Positions 41,701 to 50,075 of a stretch of DNA of 64,000 nt are shown here, one piece after another. Positions within the stretch are counted from its first letter, which is position 1. Every line of letters starts with the position of its first letter. The position numbers and the translations under genes are program-made. The notes below the pieces were generated by a model, which did no database searches, had not been told where the DNA came from, and saw nothing but the letters and a program-made list of their open reading frames with translations. This stretch comes from Caenimonas sedimenti. Its GTDB lineage: Bacteria; Pseudomonadota; Gammaproteobacteria; Burkholderiales; Burkholderiaceae_C. The stretch spans positions 124,001 through 188,000 of the forward strand of contig NZ_VOBQ01000005.1 in assembly GCF_007833165.1 (NCBI RefSeq), written 5' to 3'.

Positions 41701-41927
41701 CCGTCGATGCCGGCAATGGAGTCTTCGAGCGGCTTCGACACCTGCGACTCGATCACTTCGGCCGAAGCGCCGGGGTAGCGCACGCTCACCGTGACCACGG
41801 GCTCGTCGATCTTGGGATATTCGCGAACCGTGAGCCGGTTGAAGCTCACCGCGCCCACCAGCACGATCAGCAACGAAAGCACCGTCGCGAAGACCGGGCG
41901 GCGGATGGAAATTTCGGCGAGTTGCAT
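38769..41927 (-). CDS. RND efflux transporter permease
   Basis: A 1052-residue inner-membrane proton/drug antiporter of the AcrB/MexB/MdtB class (HAE-1). It starts MQLAEISIRRPVFATVLSLL. The proton-relay aspartate pair is in LAIGLVVDDAIVMLEN in TM4. Two porter-domain halves and 12 predicted transmembrane helices are evident. It follows its adaptor gene by 12 nt, so this is an operon of two. No outer-membrane TolC-type gene is adjacent, so the pump must recruit one from elsewhere. The substrate is not predictable. Confidence 0.95.
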   Translation of the reverse strand: MQLAEISIRRPVFATVLSLLIVLVGAVSFNRLTVREYPKIDEPVVTVSVRYPGASAEVIESQVSKPLEDSIAGIDGVDVITSISRADQSQISVRFRLEKDADAAAAEVRDRTSRVRNRLPQAIEEPVIAKVEADAFPVIFLAFSSDTLSPLQINDLVNRIAKPRLQTVTGVADVRIYGERKYAMRVWLDSEKLAGYRLTPQDVEDAIRRSNLELPGGRIESQQREFSVTSQTDLVRPAQFGDITIKSVNGFPVKIRDVARVQEAAADERSAVRLNGRPAISAGVIRQATANPLDLSNGVREMIPKLKQDLPADVGIDIANDNSVFIDRSIKNVYRTIIEAIVLVALVIFVFLRTFRASIIPIVTIPVSLVGTFAMMALAGFSINTLTLLALVLAIGLVVDDAIVMLENIFRHIEEGLDPFSAAIKGAREIGFAVITMTMTLVAVYAPLAFTPGRTGRLFVEFALALAGAVVVSGIVALTLTPMMCSLLLRHNPKPSWFDRTMEKNLDRLSDGYGRMLRWIVTTGYHPKPGEKGAGVLARRFFLQARWIVVGLMLLSGIGIFIVYPSMRSELSPLEDRGVLSATITAPDGATLEYTNRYAMELERLGTQYKEFDRIFGNVGNPSVSQGNVTYRTVDWDERKRSTIDLARELGPKFSALAGVNAIPVTPPSLGQGFRERPVNFVIQTSDSYQNLSRVAREIMDEMAKQPGILQPDVDLRLNKPELRIDIDREKAADLGVPVDVVARAIETMLGGRNVTRYKRDAEQYDVIVQVQSAGRTTPENIDAIYVRGRNDTVIPLSALVKTRESVSPRELNHFGQRRSATITANLSPEYSLGEALKFMDATAAKVLKTGYSTDLNGTSREFRNSQGALAIVFLLALVFILLVLAAQFESFVDPLVIMLAVPLSMIGALLALKWSGGSLNVYSQIGLITLVGLITKHGILIVEFSNQLREHGMETIDALIKASTQRLRPILMTTGAMVLGALPLAIATGAGAESRQQIGWVIVGGMSLGTLLTVFVVPTMYSIFARAKVPGAKTAVVVETPAHPHDDLVAK

Positions 41928-41939
41928 GCGCTCTTCCGG

Positions 41940-43343
41940 TCAGCCGCCGGCGGGGCGGGCGCCGCGCTGGGGGCGTGGCGTGTCCGCGGCAGCGACGACG
42001 CAAGGATCGGGGCCGGTGGCCTGCGGCCTGGCTCCGCCGCCCGCGCCCTGCGGGCCTCGGGGCGCGGAAGGCGCGGCCTGGGCCATCGCGGGCGCCGGCG
42101 CCGAAGCGGGCGCCATGGGACGCGTGCCGTCGGCGGGGGCACTGGCCGGACGCACGGCACCTGCGGCGCCGGCGCCACCGGCGCCACCGCCACCCGCGCC
42201 TTCGCGCATCTCCGCGGCCGGCCTGTTCAATTCGACGATGCGCACCGGCATCCCGTCGCGCTGGACCCGCTGCTGCCCGGCGGTGACCACCATGTCGCCC
42301 GCCTGCAAGCCTTCCAGCACTTCGACCTTGCCCGGCCGGCGGATCCCGACCTTCACCTCGATGCGGCGGGCGATCCGGGTGTCCTTGTCGGGCCCGTCGA
42401 CGACCTTCAGGACGAACTGCCGGCCACCCTGCGGCACCAGCGACTCCTCGGGGATCAACAGCGCGTTCTCGCGCTCGCCGAACACCGTGGTGATGCGGGC
42501 GAACATGCCGGGGCGCAGTTGCAGCTGGCGGTTGTCGATGCAGCCGCGGATCCCGATGGAGCGCCCATTGGCATCCACCAGCGGGTCGATGGCCTGCACC
42601 TGCGCCACGTAGCGGCGGCCCGGCAGCGAATCGATGTTCACCACGGCGCGCTGGCCACGGCGGATCTTGGCCTGGAAGCGCTCGGGCATGCGGAAGTCGA
42701 CGTAGATCGCCTCCAGGTCCTCGATGTTCACGATGTCCGCGCCATCCTTCAGGTAGTCGCCGACGCTCACCGTGCGGATGCCGGCCACGCCGTCGAACGG
42801 CGCCAGGATGCGCAGGCGCGCAGCCGTGGCCTGGGCCAGCGCGAGCTTGGCATCCGCGACCTGCAGGTTGGCCGCACTTTCGTCCACCGCGCGCTGCGCG
42901 ATGAAGTTCTGCGCCACCAGCTCCTGGTTGCGCTTGTGGTTCGCACGGGCGATCGAGAGTTCGGCCTGGGCTTGCTGGATCTGGGCGCGGGGCAGCTGGT
43001 CGTCCAGCTGCACCAGCAACTGGCCCTTGCGCACCCGTTCGCCATCACGGAAATTGAGTTCGGTCACCCGGCCGCTCACTTCCGGGCGCAGCATGACGTT
43101 CTGCCGCGACCGCAGGCTGCCCACGGTCTGCGCGTCATCGGTGATCCGCGCCTGCTCCACGCGCGCGACTTCGACGGCCGGAGGGCGGGCGGCGGTGCCG
43201 CCCGGCGCGGACGCGCCCGCGGCGGGCCGGTCCGCACCGGGGGCGGCCTGTCCTGCCGGCTTGTTCTGGACCCACCAGGCGACGCCTGATGCGGCGGCGA
43301 TGCCGACCACGGCGACCACGGTGTAAATTGCCTTCGAAGCCAT
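41940..43343 (-). CDS. RND efflux periplasmic adaptor subunit
   Basis: A membrane-fusion protein of 467 residues with an N-terminal anchor (AIYTVVAVVGIAAASGVAWW), lipoyl/hairpin and beta-barrel domains (VSGRVTELNFRDGERVRKGQ, LDDQLPRAQIQQAQAELS, RILAPFDGVAG). A family-typical C-terminal domain ends near LNRPAAEMREG. The last 85 or so residues are an unusual Gly/Ala/Pro-rich tail. The frame is open to 43388, but MASKAIYTV at 43343 is chosen. It forms the pump with the downstream permease. No local regulator gene is present. Confidence 0.94.
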   Translation of the reverse strand: MASKAIYTVVAVVGIAAASGVAWWVQNKPAGQAAPGADRPAAGASAPGGTAARPPAVEVARVEQARITDDAQTVGSLRSRQNVMLRPEVSGRVTELNFRDGERVRKGQLLVQLDDQLPRAQIQQAQAELSIARANHKRNQELVAQNFIAQRAVDESAANLQVADAKLALAQATAARLRILAPFDGVAGIRTVSVGDYLKDGADIVNIEDLEAIYVDFRMPERFQAKIRRGQRAVVNIDSLPGRRYVAQVQAIDPLVDANGRSIGIRGCIDNRQLQLRPGMFARITTVFGERENALLIPEESLVPQGGRQFVLKVVDGPDKDTRIARRIEVKVGIRRPGKVEVLEGLQAGDMVVTAGQQRVQRDGMPVRIVELNRPAAEMREGAGGGGAGGAGAAGAVRPASAPADGTRPMAPASAPAPAMAQAAPSAPRGPQGAGGGARPQATGPDPCVVAAADTPRPQRGARPAGG

Positions 43344-43520
43344 TGCGATGCTGAGTCCGTCGAAAATGATTGATGCAGGCGCGCGCACGGGTCTGGCCGC
43401 CCGTTTCCCAATGTAACAGGAGGGTGATTTGCTGCCTATGCAGCTTCCACCACGCAGGCGGCGAGAAGCACGTTCAGTGCCGCTTTTGCTCCAACTTTAC
43501 ATTGGCATGCTAACGGAAGC

Positions 43521-43967
43521 TCAACGGCCCAGCGCCTGGCCGACACCCAGGTTCGCGAGTGCATCGGCCCGCTCGTTGCCCGGATCGCCGTTGTGGCCCC
43601 GCACCCAGCGCCAGTCGACCACGTGACCGCCCTGCTGGAGCAGATCATCCAGGCGCTTCCAGAGTTCCACGTTCTTCACGGGTTGCTTGCTGGCGGTGCG
43701 CCAGCCCTTGGCTTTCCAGCCCGGCATCCACTCGGTGATGCCCTTCAGCACGTACTGGCTGTCCAGGTAGAGGGTGACGGCGCAGGGACGCTTCAGCGCC
43801 TCCAGCGCCTGGATCACGGCCATCAGCTCCATGCGGTTGTTGGTGGTGCTGGCCTCGCCGCCATAGAGCTCCTTGCGTGTCGCGCCGGATTGCATCAGGA
43901 CGCCCCAGCCGCCGGGGCCAGGATTGCCCTTGCAGGCGCCATCGGTATAGATTTCAACTGGGTTCAT
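43521..43967 (-). CDS. rnhA: Ribonuclease HI
   Basis: RNase HI cuts the RNA strand of RNA-DNA hybrids, removing R-loops and Okazaki primers. It has 148 residues. The catalytic carboxylates are in [29 protein letters not shown] and GNERADALA. The ATG overlaps the stop codon of the upstream methyltransferase gene by 4 nt, a linkage common in betaproteobacteria. The frame runs open upstream inside the methyltransferase gene, but the ATG at 43967 gives the standard N-terminus [10 protein letters not shown]. Confidence 0.97.
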   Translation of the reverse strand: MNPVEIYTDGACKGNPGPGGWGVLMQSGATRKELYGGEASTTNNRMELMAVIQALEALKRPCAVTLYLDSQYVLKGITEWMPGWKAKGWRTASKQPVKNVELWKRLDDLLQQGGHVVDWRWVRGHNGDPGNERADALANLGVGQALGR

Positions 43968-44755
43968 ACGGGGAGATCGGGGCCGCTGCGGTGCGCGGGA
44001 TGGTTGCGGTTGGCGAGCGGGACGGGAGCCGTCGCGATGGATTTCGAGGTCCTCCAGGCGGGCCCGATCATCCGGACGCCGCGCACCCGCTTCACGGCGA
44101 CCATGAAGTAGACGGCGCCGAAGATGGGCCACCAGCGTTGCCCCAGCGGGTCCATCCAGTCGCAGCGATCCAGCCACTTGTCGCTGGACATCGCGGGCCG
44201 CCAGCAGCCGAACGTGCTGGACTCGACCTCGAAGCTCAGCAGCCGCAGCCAGTCGCGCAGCCGCCGGTAACCGATGAAGTCGCCGGCGTCGGGCAGGAAC
44301 AGTTCACCGAAACCGAAGCGCCGGTACAGGTGGGCCCGGCGCTGCCGCAAGCCCCACAGGCTGGCCGGGTTCAGGCAGCAGATCACCACCTTGCCTTCCG
44401 GCACGAGAACCCGGCCCACCTCGCGCAGCGTGGTGTGCGGGTCGAGATTGAGTTCGAGCGAGTGCGGCAGGACCACCAGGTCGACGCTGTTCTCCTCGAA
44501 GGGCAGCGCGCCGTACTCGGTCAGCAGCGCCGGCTTCACGGAGGTTCCCTCGGGTGCCGGCTCGCTGAGGGCCAGCCACTTGTGCGGCATCCGGTTGGCC
44601 TGCAGCGTATCGAGTTCGGGCAAGCCGAGCTGCAGCGCGTGGTAGCCGAAGATGTCGCTGACCGCGCGGTCGAACTCCGCCTGCTCCCAGGCCAGCAGAT
44701 ACCGGCCGGGCGGGGTTTCGAACCACTGCTGCATTCCTATAATCCGGTCGCTCAT
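43964..44755 (-). CDS. Class I SAM-dependent methyltransferase
   Basis: A 263-residue methyltransferase_11-like protein. It carries [16 protein letters not shown] as a modified SAM motif I region, [19 protein letters not shown] as motif II/III and [20 protein letters not shown]. The glycine-rich motif I is degenerate, as in the homologues that commonly precede rnhA. The preferred start ATG at 44755 has GGGA about 9 nt upstream; ATG at 44734 is an alternative. The substrate is unknown. It is translationally coupled to rnhA and divergent from the MltD-like gene. Confidence 0.88.
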   Translation of the reverse strand: MSDRIIGMQQWFETPPGRYLLAWEQAEFDRAVSDIFGYHALQLGLPELDTLQANRMPHKWLALSEPAPEGTSVKPALLTEYGALPFEENSVDLVVLPHSLELNLDPHTTLREVGRVLVPEGKVVICCLNPASLWGLRQRRAHLYRRFGFGELFLPDAGDFIGYRRLRDWLRLLSFEVESSTFGCWRPAMSSDKWLDRCDWMDPLGQRWWPIFGAVYFMVAVKRVRGVRMIGPAWRTSKSIATAPVPLANRNHPAHRSGPDLPV

Positions 44756-44998
44756 GTGTTTGATCCCGCTGCCCACCCACCACCACAACGGCTTGTGGCT
44801 GCGGCACGACGGCAAGAGCCCCCTGCTCACCGACGCGATTCTAGTCACGCGATCCCTGAAACCGCCTCGAAACCCAGGAATTTGGCACGCGGACGGAACC
44901 CGGCGGTGCCGGGCTGATCCATTCCCGGCAACAATGCGGGGCTCTGCGGCCCCAGGCTCCTCGCGAGGGATCCGCCAATGGAAGAAGAACGAGACCCC

Positions 44999-46552
44999 AT
45001 GAAGAAGCTGTATCCCCGCCTCGGCCTTTCCCTCGCGCTGGCATTGGCCATGCTCCTCGCGGGTTGCGCCACGATGATGCCGCAGGTGGCCGATGCCCCC
45101 GCAGCGCCGGCCACCTCCGCGGAAGACAAACCCGCGGTGGCCGCCGTGACGCCGGCACCGCCGGCGCCGGTGATCCCGAGCGGGCCTCTCAGCGACCTCA
45201 GCTCCGGTCAGCTCAGCTCGCAGGCGGTGGCGCACCTGCTGCCCCCCGCGGACCTGTGGGAACGCATCCGCCGCGGCTTTGCCATGCCCAACCTGCAGAC
45301 CGACCTGGTCCGCCAGCAGGAGCAGTGGTACTCCACCCGGCCGGACTACATCCAGCGCATGACGGACCGCTCGCGCAAGTACCTCTTCCACATCGTCGAG
45401 GAACTCGAGCGCCGCAACATGCCCACCGAGCTGGCCCTGCTGCCCTTCATCGAAAGCGCGTTCAACCCGCAGGCCGTCTCGAGCGCGCGCGCCGCCGGCA
45501 TGTGGCAGTTCATGCCGGCCACCGGCAAGGACTTCGACCTGAAGCAGAACGTCTTCCGCGACGACCGGCGCGACGTGCTGGCATCCACCCGCGCGGCGCT
45601 CGATTACCTGCAGAAGCTGCACGGTATGTTCGGCGACTGGCACCTCGCGCTGGCCGCCTACAACTGGGGCGAAGGCAGCGTCGGGCGGGCGATCAAGGTC
45701 AACCAGGCCAAGGGCTTCGCCACCGCCTACACCGACCTGAACATGCCCAACGAGACGCGCAATTACGTGCCGAAGCTGCAGGCCGTGAAGAACATCGTCG
45801 CGAAGCCGGAGCAGTTCCGCACTGAATTGCCGCTGATCGAGAACCATCCCTACTTCCAGAGCGTCACGCTCACGCGCGACATGGACGTCGCCCTGGCCGC
45901 GCGCCTGGCCGACGTCGAGCTCGACGACTTCAAGGCCCTCAATCCTTCGCTGAACCGCCCTGTCATCCTCGCCGCCGGGACGCCGCAGATCCTGCTGCCT
46001 TGGGACAACGCCACGGTCTTCAAACGCAACTTCGAGGCCTACAGCGAGGGCAAGTTCGCCAGCTGGACGGCCTGGAGCGCGCCGGCCACCATGAGCGTGG
46101 CGGAGGCCGCGCGCCGCGTCGGCATGACCGAGGCGGACTTGCGCACGGCGAACACCATTCCGCCGCGGATGCTGATCAAGTCGGGGTCGGTGCTGATCGT
46201 CCCGCGCAAGAGCCCGACGCAAAACGACGTGACCAGCCACATGGCCGACCATGGCCAGCTGAGCCTGGCCCCGGAGGTCACGCTGCGGCGCACCGTCGTG
46301 AAAGCCGGCCGGAACGAGTCCGTGGCGAGCATTGCGCGGCGCTACAAGGTGAGCGCGGACCAGGTCGCGGAGTGGAACAGCGTCGGCGCGGCGTCCGTCT
46401 TCAAGCTGGGCCAGCAGGTGGTGCTGCATCTGCCTGTTCGTGCCGCGGCCCGCGCGCCTGTGCGGGCCATCGCCAGGCAGCCCCTGCGCGGCAAGCCGGC
46501 GGCCAAGGCGCCCGTCCGCAAGGCCCCGGTGCAGGCCACCAAGCGCCGCTGA
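44999..46552 (+). CDS. mltD: Membrane-bound lytic murein transglycosylase D-like, with LysM
   Basis: A 517-residue lipoprotein (LALAMLLAGCATMM, lipobox LAGC) that cleaves peptidoglycan glycan strands to 1,6-anhydro products. The SLT domain includes the catalytic Glu in LLPFIESAFNPQAVSSARAA, then GMWQFMPATGKDF and LAAYNWGEGSVGRAI. Two LysM-like wall-binding domains follow: MSVAEAARRVGMTEADLRTA and TVVKAGRNESVASIARRYKV. The tail is basic (KPAAKAPVRKAPVQATKRR). The ATG at 44999 is preferred to the one at 44978. Confidence 0.94.
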   Translation: MKKLYPRLGLSLALALAMLLAGCATMMPQVADAPAAPATSAEDKPAVAAVTPAPPAPVIPSGPLSDLSSGQLSSQAVAHLLPPADLWERIRRGFAMPNLQTDLVRQQEQWYSTRPDYIQRMTDRSRKYLFHIVEELERRNMPTELALLPFIESAFNPQAVSSARAAGMWQFMPATGKDFDLKQNVFRDDRRDVLASTRAALDYLQKLHGMFGDWHLALAAYNWGEGSVGRAIKVNQAKGFATAYTDLNMPNETRNYVPKLQAVKNIVAKPEQFRTELPLIENHPYFQSVTLTRDMDVALAARLADVELDDFKALNPSLNRPVILAAGTPQILLPWDNATVFKRNFEAYSEGKFASWTAWSAPATMSVAEAARRVGMTEADLRTANTIPPRMLIKSGSVLIVPRKSPTQNDVTSHMADHGQLSLAPEVTLRRTVVKAGRNESVASIARRYKVSADQVAEWNSVGAASVFKLGQQVVLHLPVRAAARAPVRAIARQPLRGKPAAKAPVRKAPVQATKRR

Positions 46553-46709
46553 GCCAGTTTTCGGGCGAGCTGTGTATCGCCCGCGCGTCTGCCTGTAACC
46601 ACGCTGCCTTCGCGCAGGACGACTCCCACGACCACAACGGCCCCGGTCCGATGCTGGAAGCGCGGACTTAGGTTCAAAGTGGGTGCATTGCTTCCAACAG
46701 GAGTTTCAC

Positions 46710-47228
46710 ATGCATAGCAAGACCGTCCTCGGCGCCGTCCTGGCCGCCTCCCTGATGGGCTTCGGTGCTGCCGCCCAGGCGCAGTTCGTGGTTTCCATCG
46801 CACCGCCCGCGCCGCAGTACGAGGTCGTGCCCGCGCCGCGCGCCGGCTACGTCTGGGCCGCCGGCCACCATGAATGGCGCAACGGCAACTACGTGTGGGT
46901 GCCCGGCCACTGGGTGACCGCCCGCAACGGCTACGACTACCAGGAGCATCGCTGGGTGCAGCGCGGCAACGGCGAGTGGATGCTGGTGGGCGGCAACTGG
47001 GAACGCCGTGGCCCGAATGGCGACCGTGACCGCGACGGCATCGCCAACCGCTACGACCGCGACCGCGACGGCGACGGCGTGCCGAACCGCTACGACAACA
47101 ACCGCCGCTTCGGCCCCTACGGTGACCTGGACCGCGACGGCATCCGCAACCAGGATGACCGGGACCGTGACGGCGACGGGATCCGGAACAGCCGGGACAA
47201 TTATCCGGACGATCGGCGCCGTAGCTAA
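46710..47228 (+). CDS. Exported YXWGXW-type protein with DRDGDG repeats
   Basis: A 172-residue exported protein. The signal peptide is TVLGAVLAASLMGFGAAAQA. The middle has aromatic repeats of the YXWGXW family type (GYVWAAGHHEWRNGNYVWVP, GHW, HRWVQRGNGEW). Residues 105-150 form calcium-binding thrombospondin-3-like D-x-D-x-D-G repeats. AGGAG precedes the ATG at 46710; an earlier in-frame ATG at 46683 is less good. It is likely periplasmic or outer-membrane; function unknown. It may bind Ca2+ through the acidic loops. Confidence 0.85.
   Translation: MHSKTVLGAVLAASLMGFGAAAQAQFVVSIAPPAPQYEVVPAPRAGYVWAAGHHEWRNGNYVWVPGHWVTARNGYDYQEHRWVQRGNGEWMLVGGNWERRGPNGDRDRDGIANRYDRDRDGDGVPNRYDNNRRFGPYGDLDRDGIRNQDDRDRDGDGIRNSRDNYPDDRRRS
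47022..47159 (+). repeat. Tandem repeats encoding D-R-D-x-D-G calcium loops
   Basis: Imperfect GACCGCGACGGC units with intervening CGCTACGAC codons give four or so repeats, DRDRDGIANRYD, DRDGDGVPNRYD, DLDRDGIRNQDD and DRDGDGIRN. They lie inside the exported protein gene. This is a likely site for slippage. Confidence 0.75.
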
Positions 47229-47238
47229 ACGGAGGATA

Positions 47239-47261
47239 ACGAGGCGCCTATGGCGCCTCGT
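47239..47261. terminator. Stem-loop between convergent genes
   Basis: ACGAGGCGCC (47239-47248) and GGCGCCTCGT (47252-47261) form a perfect 10-bp stem with loop TAT. A T-run (GTTTTT) follows after a short gap on the plus strand. It probably ends the exported-protein transcript and protects the 3' end of the ABC permease mRNA. Confidence 0.65.
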
Positions 47262-47265
47262 CCTT

Positions 47266-48111
47266 CTATAGTTTTTCCGTTTCGCCCTGTCTTGGCTGCC
47301 ACTTCATCAAGTGGCGCTCGATGCGGCCGACCACGCCGTCTAGAACCAACGCAAACGCGGTGAGGACGACGATGCCGGCGAATACCGTATTGACGTCGAA
47401 GGTGCCTTCGGCCTGCAGGATCAGGTAGCCGACGCCGCGCGCCGAACCCAGGTATTCCCCCACCACCGCGCCGACGAAGGCCAGGCCCACCGACGTGTGC
47501 AGGCTGGAGAACACCCAGCTGGTGGCGCTCGGCAGGTAGACGGTGCGCAGCAATTGCTTCTGGTTCGCGCCCAGCATGCGTGCGTTGGCGAGCACCGCGG
47601 GGCTCACCTCGCGCACGCCCTGGTAGACGTTGAAGAACACGATGAAGAACACCAGCGTGACGGCCAGCGCGACCTTGCTCCAGATGCCGAGGCCGAACCA
47701 CATGGCGAAGATCGGCGCGAGGATCACCCGCGGCATCGAATTCATCGCCTTGATGTAAGGGTCGAGGATGGCCGACGCCGTCGGCGCGAGGGCCAGCCAG
47801 AGCCCGCAGACCAGGCCCAGCACCGTGCCGATGCCGAACGCCAGCACGGTCTCCAGCAGCGTCACGCCCAGGTGGCGGTAGATGTCGGCGCGCCCCGGCA
47901 GCCCCTCGGGAAAGAGTGCGTTCGCCTCGAGCCCGAACGGCAGGAACCAGGACCAGATGCGCCCCGCCACCTTGATCGGCTCCCCCAGGAAAAAGGCGGT
48001 CTGTTCGTTGCGGGAGGCGACATGCCAACCCACCAGCACGACCAGCAGCACGCCAATCTGCCAGGCGCGCAGGTTCCTTTCGGATGGCTTGAGGGCGGCG
48101 AGGATCGTCAT
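47266..48111 (-). CDS. ABC transporter permease (NitT/TauT type)
   Basis: A 281-residue inner-membrane permease with about six helices. The ATPase-contact EAA loop is near MLGANQKQLLRTVYLPSATS. It matches the SsuC/TauC/NrtB-like family. The ATG overlaps the ATPase stop by 4 nt. With the ATPase and binding protein it makes a complete importer for a small organic anion such as a sulfonate, nitrate, thiamine-precursor or aromatic acid. The sequence does not decide which. Confidence 0.93.
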   Translation of the reverse strand: MTILAALKPSERNLRAWQIGVLLVVLVGWHVASRNEQTAFFLGEPIKVAGRIWSWFLPFGLEANALFPEGLPGRADIYRHLGVTLLETVLAFGIGTVLGLVCGLWLALAPTASAILDPYIKAMNSMPRVILAPIFAMWFGLGIWSKVALAVTLVFFIVFFNVYQGVREVSPAVLANARMLGANQKQLLRTVYLPSATSWVFSSLHTSVGLAFVGAVVGEYLGSARGVGYLILQAEGTFDVNTVFAGIVVLTAFALVLDGVVGRIERHLMKWQPRQGETEKL

Positions 48112-48938
48112 GCCGCTTTCTTCAGCTGCTGGGCATAGCCCTTGAGCACCTCATCGCGCAGCACCGCCCAGATCCGGCTGTGCAGTTCGATGAAGCGCGG
48201 CTGGCTGCGCACCTCGGCGACATCACGCGGCCGCGGAAGGTCCACCACGAATTCACCGATGGGCCGGGTGGCCGGCCCGGCCGAAAGCACCACCACGCGG
48301 TCGCTCATCGCGATGGCCTCGTCCAGGTCATGCGTGATGAACAGCACCGCCTTTTTCCGCGCGGCCCAGATCTCCAGCACCTCGTTCTCCATCAGCTGCC
48401 GGGTCTGGATGTCGAGCGCGCTGAAGGGCTCGTCCATCAGGATGATGTCGGGGTCCAGCACCAGCGTCTGTGCCAGCGCCGTGCGCTTGCGCATGCCGCC
48501 GGAGAGCTGGTGCGGGTAGCGGTCGCCGAACTCCCCAAGGCCCACACGCGACAGCCACGCCTGGGCCTGCGCCCGCGCGCCGGCGTCCGGCACGCCACGG
48601 TACTGCAGGCCCACCATCACGTTGTCGAGCGCGCTGCGCCATGGCATCAGCGCATCGGTCTGGAACATGTAGCCGGCGCGCCTGTTGATGCCTGCGAGCG
48701 GTTCGCCGAACACCCGCACTTGGCCGGCGGAGGGTTCCAGCAGGCCCGCGGCGACGTTCAGCAAGGTGGATTTGCCGCAACCGGTGGGCCCCACCACGGA
48801 GACGAACTCGCCGGCCTCGACGCGTAGCGTGGTGTCCGCCACCGCGGTGTACCGCTGCCCCTCGGCATCGCGCGACCGGAACGCAACCGTGATGCGGTCG
48901 AACTCGAGCGCAGCGGCGGACGGCGTGCCGTCGCTCAC
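48108..48938 (-). CDS. ABC transporter ATP-binding protein (NitT/TauT type)
   Basis: A 276-residue ATPase. Walker A is VVGPTGCGKSTLLN near residues 49-62, the signature is HQLSGGMRKRTALAQ, Walker B is DIILMDEPFSALD, and the H-loop is FITHDLDEAIAMSD. It drives the importer formed with the flanking permease and binding protein and overlaps both genes by 4 nt, so the three subunits are translationally coupled. Confidence 0.95.
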   Translation of the reverse strand: MSDGTPSAAALEFDRITVAFRSRDAEGQRYTAVADTTLRVEAGEFVSVVGPTGCGKSTLLNVAAGLLEPSAGQVRVFGEPLAGINRRAGYMFQTDALMPWRSALDNVMVGLQYRGVPDAGARAQAQAWLSRVGLGEFGDRYPHQLSGGMRKRTALAQTLVLDPDIILMDEPFSALDIQTRQLMENEVLEIWAARKKAVLFITHDLDEAIAMSDRVVVLSAGPATRPIGEFVVDLPRPRDVAEVRSQPRFIELHSRIWAVLRDEVLKGYAQQLKKAA

Positions 48939-49972
48939 GCTTTGAAGCGGTCCTTGGCGCGGCGGGCGAACTCGTTGGTGTAGGTCTTGCCCAGGTCGAT
49001 CTTGTCGGGCTTGACGCTGGGTTCGAAGCTGGCGAGCGCCTTCAACGCCGTCCTGGCACCCTCTTCGGGCAGCAGGCCGTCCAGCGCGATGGCCTCACGG
49101 ACCTTGTTGAACGACGCCAGGTACAGCGCGCGGTCACCGAGCAGGTAGGTTTCGGGGACGGTCTTGATGATGTCGCTGGGCCCGGCCGTCTGGAGCCACT
49201 TGAGGCCGTGGACGATGGCGTTGGTGAGCGCCTGGCAGGTGTTCGGATGCTTCTGCACGAATTCCAGCGGGGCATACAGGCAGGCCGCGGGCATCGGTCC
49301 GCCGAACACGTCGTTCGTGCCCTTCAGCGTCCGGGTGTCGCTGATGATGCGGACCTCGCCCTTCTGCTCCAGCATCGTCATCACCGGATCGGTGTTGCTC
49401 ATCGCATCGATCTGGCCCGAGCGCAGCGCGGCCAGCGCGCCCGCCGAGGTGCCGACGCCGATGTAGCTGACCTCGCTGGCCTTCACCCCGGCGCGCGACA
49501 GCACGAGGTTGGCGACCATGTTGGTGGAGGAGCCGGGCGCGGAGACGCCGATCTTCTTGCCGCGCAGCTCGGGGACCGACTTGTAGCCCGGCATCGCCTT
49601 GGTGGAGACGCCCATGGCGATCTGCGGGGCGCGGCCCTGCAGCACGAACGCCTGGAACATCTGGTTCTTGCTTTGCAGGTTGATCGTGTGCTCGTAGGCA
49701 CCGCTCACGATGTCGGCCGAGCCGCCGACGACGGCCTGCAGCGCGCGCGAGCCGCCGGCGAAGTCGGAGATCTCGACGTCCAGCCCTTCGGCCTTGAAGT
49801 AGCCCAACTGCTCCGAGATGGTGAGCGGCAGGTAGTAGAACGCGGCCTTGCCGCCGACGGCGATCGAGACTTTGGCCTTCTCGACCTTGGGCTGGGCCCG
49901 CAGTGCAGGCGCCGCGACGCAGGCCGCCGCCAGCGCCGAGAAACTTCGCCGGGTGAAGAGGATGCGTGACAT
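48935..49972 (-). CDS. ABC transporter substrate-binding protein (NMT1/SsuA-like)
   Basis: A 345-residue periplasmic binding protein. The signal, TRRSFSALAAACVAAPALRA, contains a twin arginine and may use Tat. The mature domain shows the NMT1/THI5-like fold (KAAFYYLPLTISEQLGYFKA, ISDFAGGSRALQAVVGGSAD, LRGKKIGVSAPGSSTNM). The frame is open to 50035, but the ATG at 49972 follows an AGAGAGAGG site. It is the first gene of the operon. The ligand is unknown because no catabolic or biosynthetic gene is adjacent. Confidence 0.93.
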   Translation of the reverse strand: MSRILFTRRSFSALAAACVAAPALRAQPKVEKAKVSIAVGGKAAFYYLPLTISEQLGYFKAEGLDVEISDFAGGSRALQAVVGGSADIVSGAYEHTINLQSKNQMFQAFVLQGRAPQIAMGVSTKAMPGYKSVPELRGKKIGVSAPGSSTNMVANLVLSRAGVKASEVSYIGVGTSAGALAALRSGQIDAMSNTDPVMTMLEQKGEVRIISDTRTLKGTNDVFGGPMPAACLYAPLEFVQKHPNTCQALTNAIVHGLKWLQTAGPSDIIKTVPETYLLGDRALYLASFNKVREAIALDGLLPEEGARTALKALASFEPSVKPDKIDLGKTYTNEFARRAKDRFKA

Positions 49973-50075
49973 GGGCGGACCTCTCTCTGTCTGTTCTTCT
50001 GGATTGGAACGAGGGTAGTCAGAGGCTTGCCGCACCGCATCAGGACCATCCCGTGCGGGTTTCCACGTAACCGTG

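Noticed and set aside
39264..43289. A 1341-codon open frame antisense to the RND genes
   Set aside because: It is rich in His, Arg, Gln and Asp as expected from the reverse complement of GC-rich codons, has no domain, and lies opposite two certain genes. The same applies to long antisense frames at 24692-26755, 6255-7925 and 10636-12297.
43344..43520. Small gene between rnhA and the RND adaptor (plus-strand frame 43429-43626)
   Set aside because: The frame runs into the antisense of rnhA, has no good start context and no recognisable protein. I see nothing definite in this 177-bp spacer.
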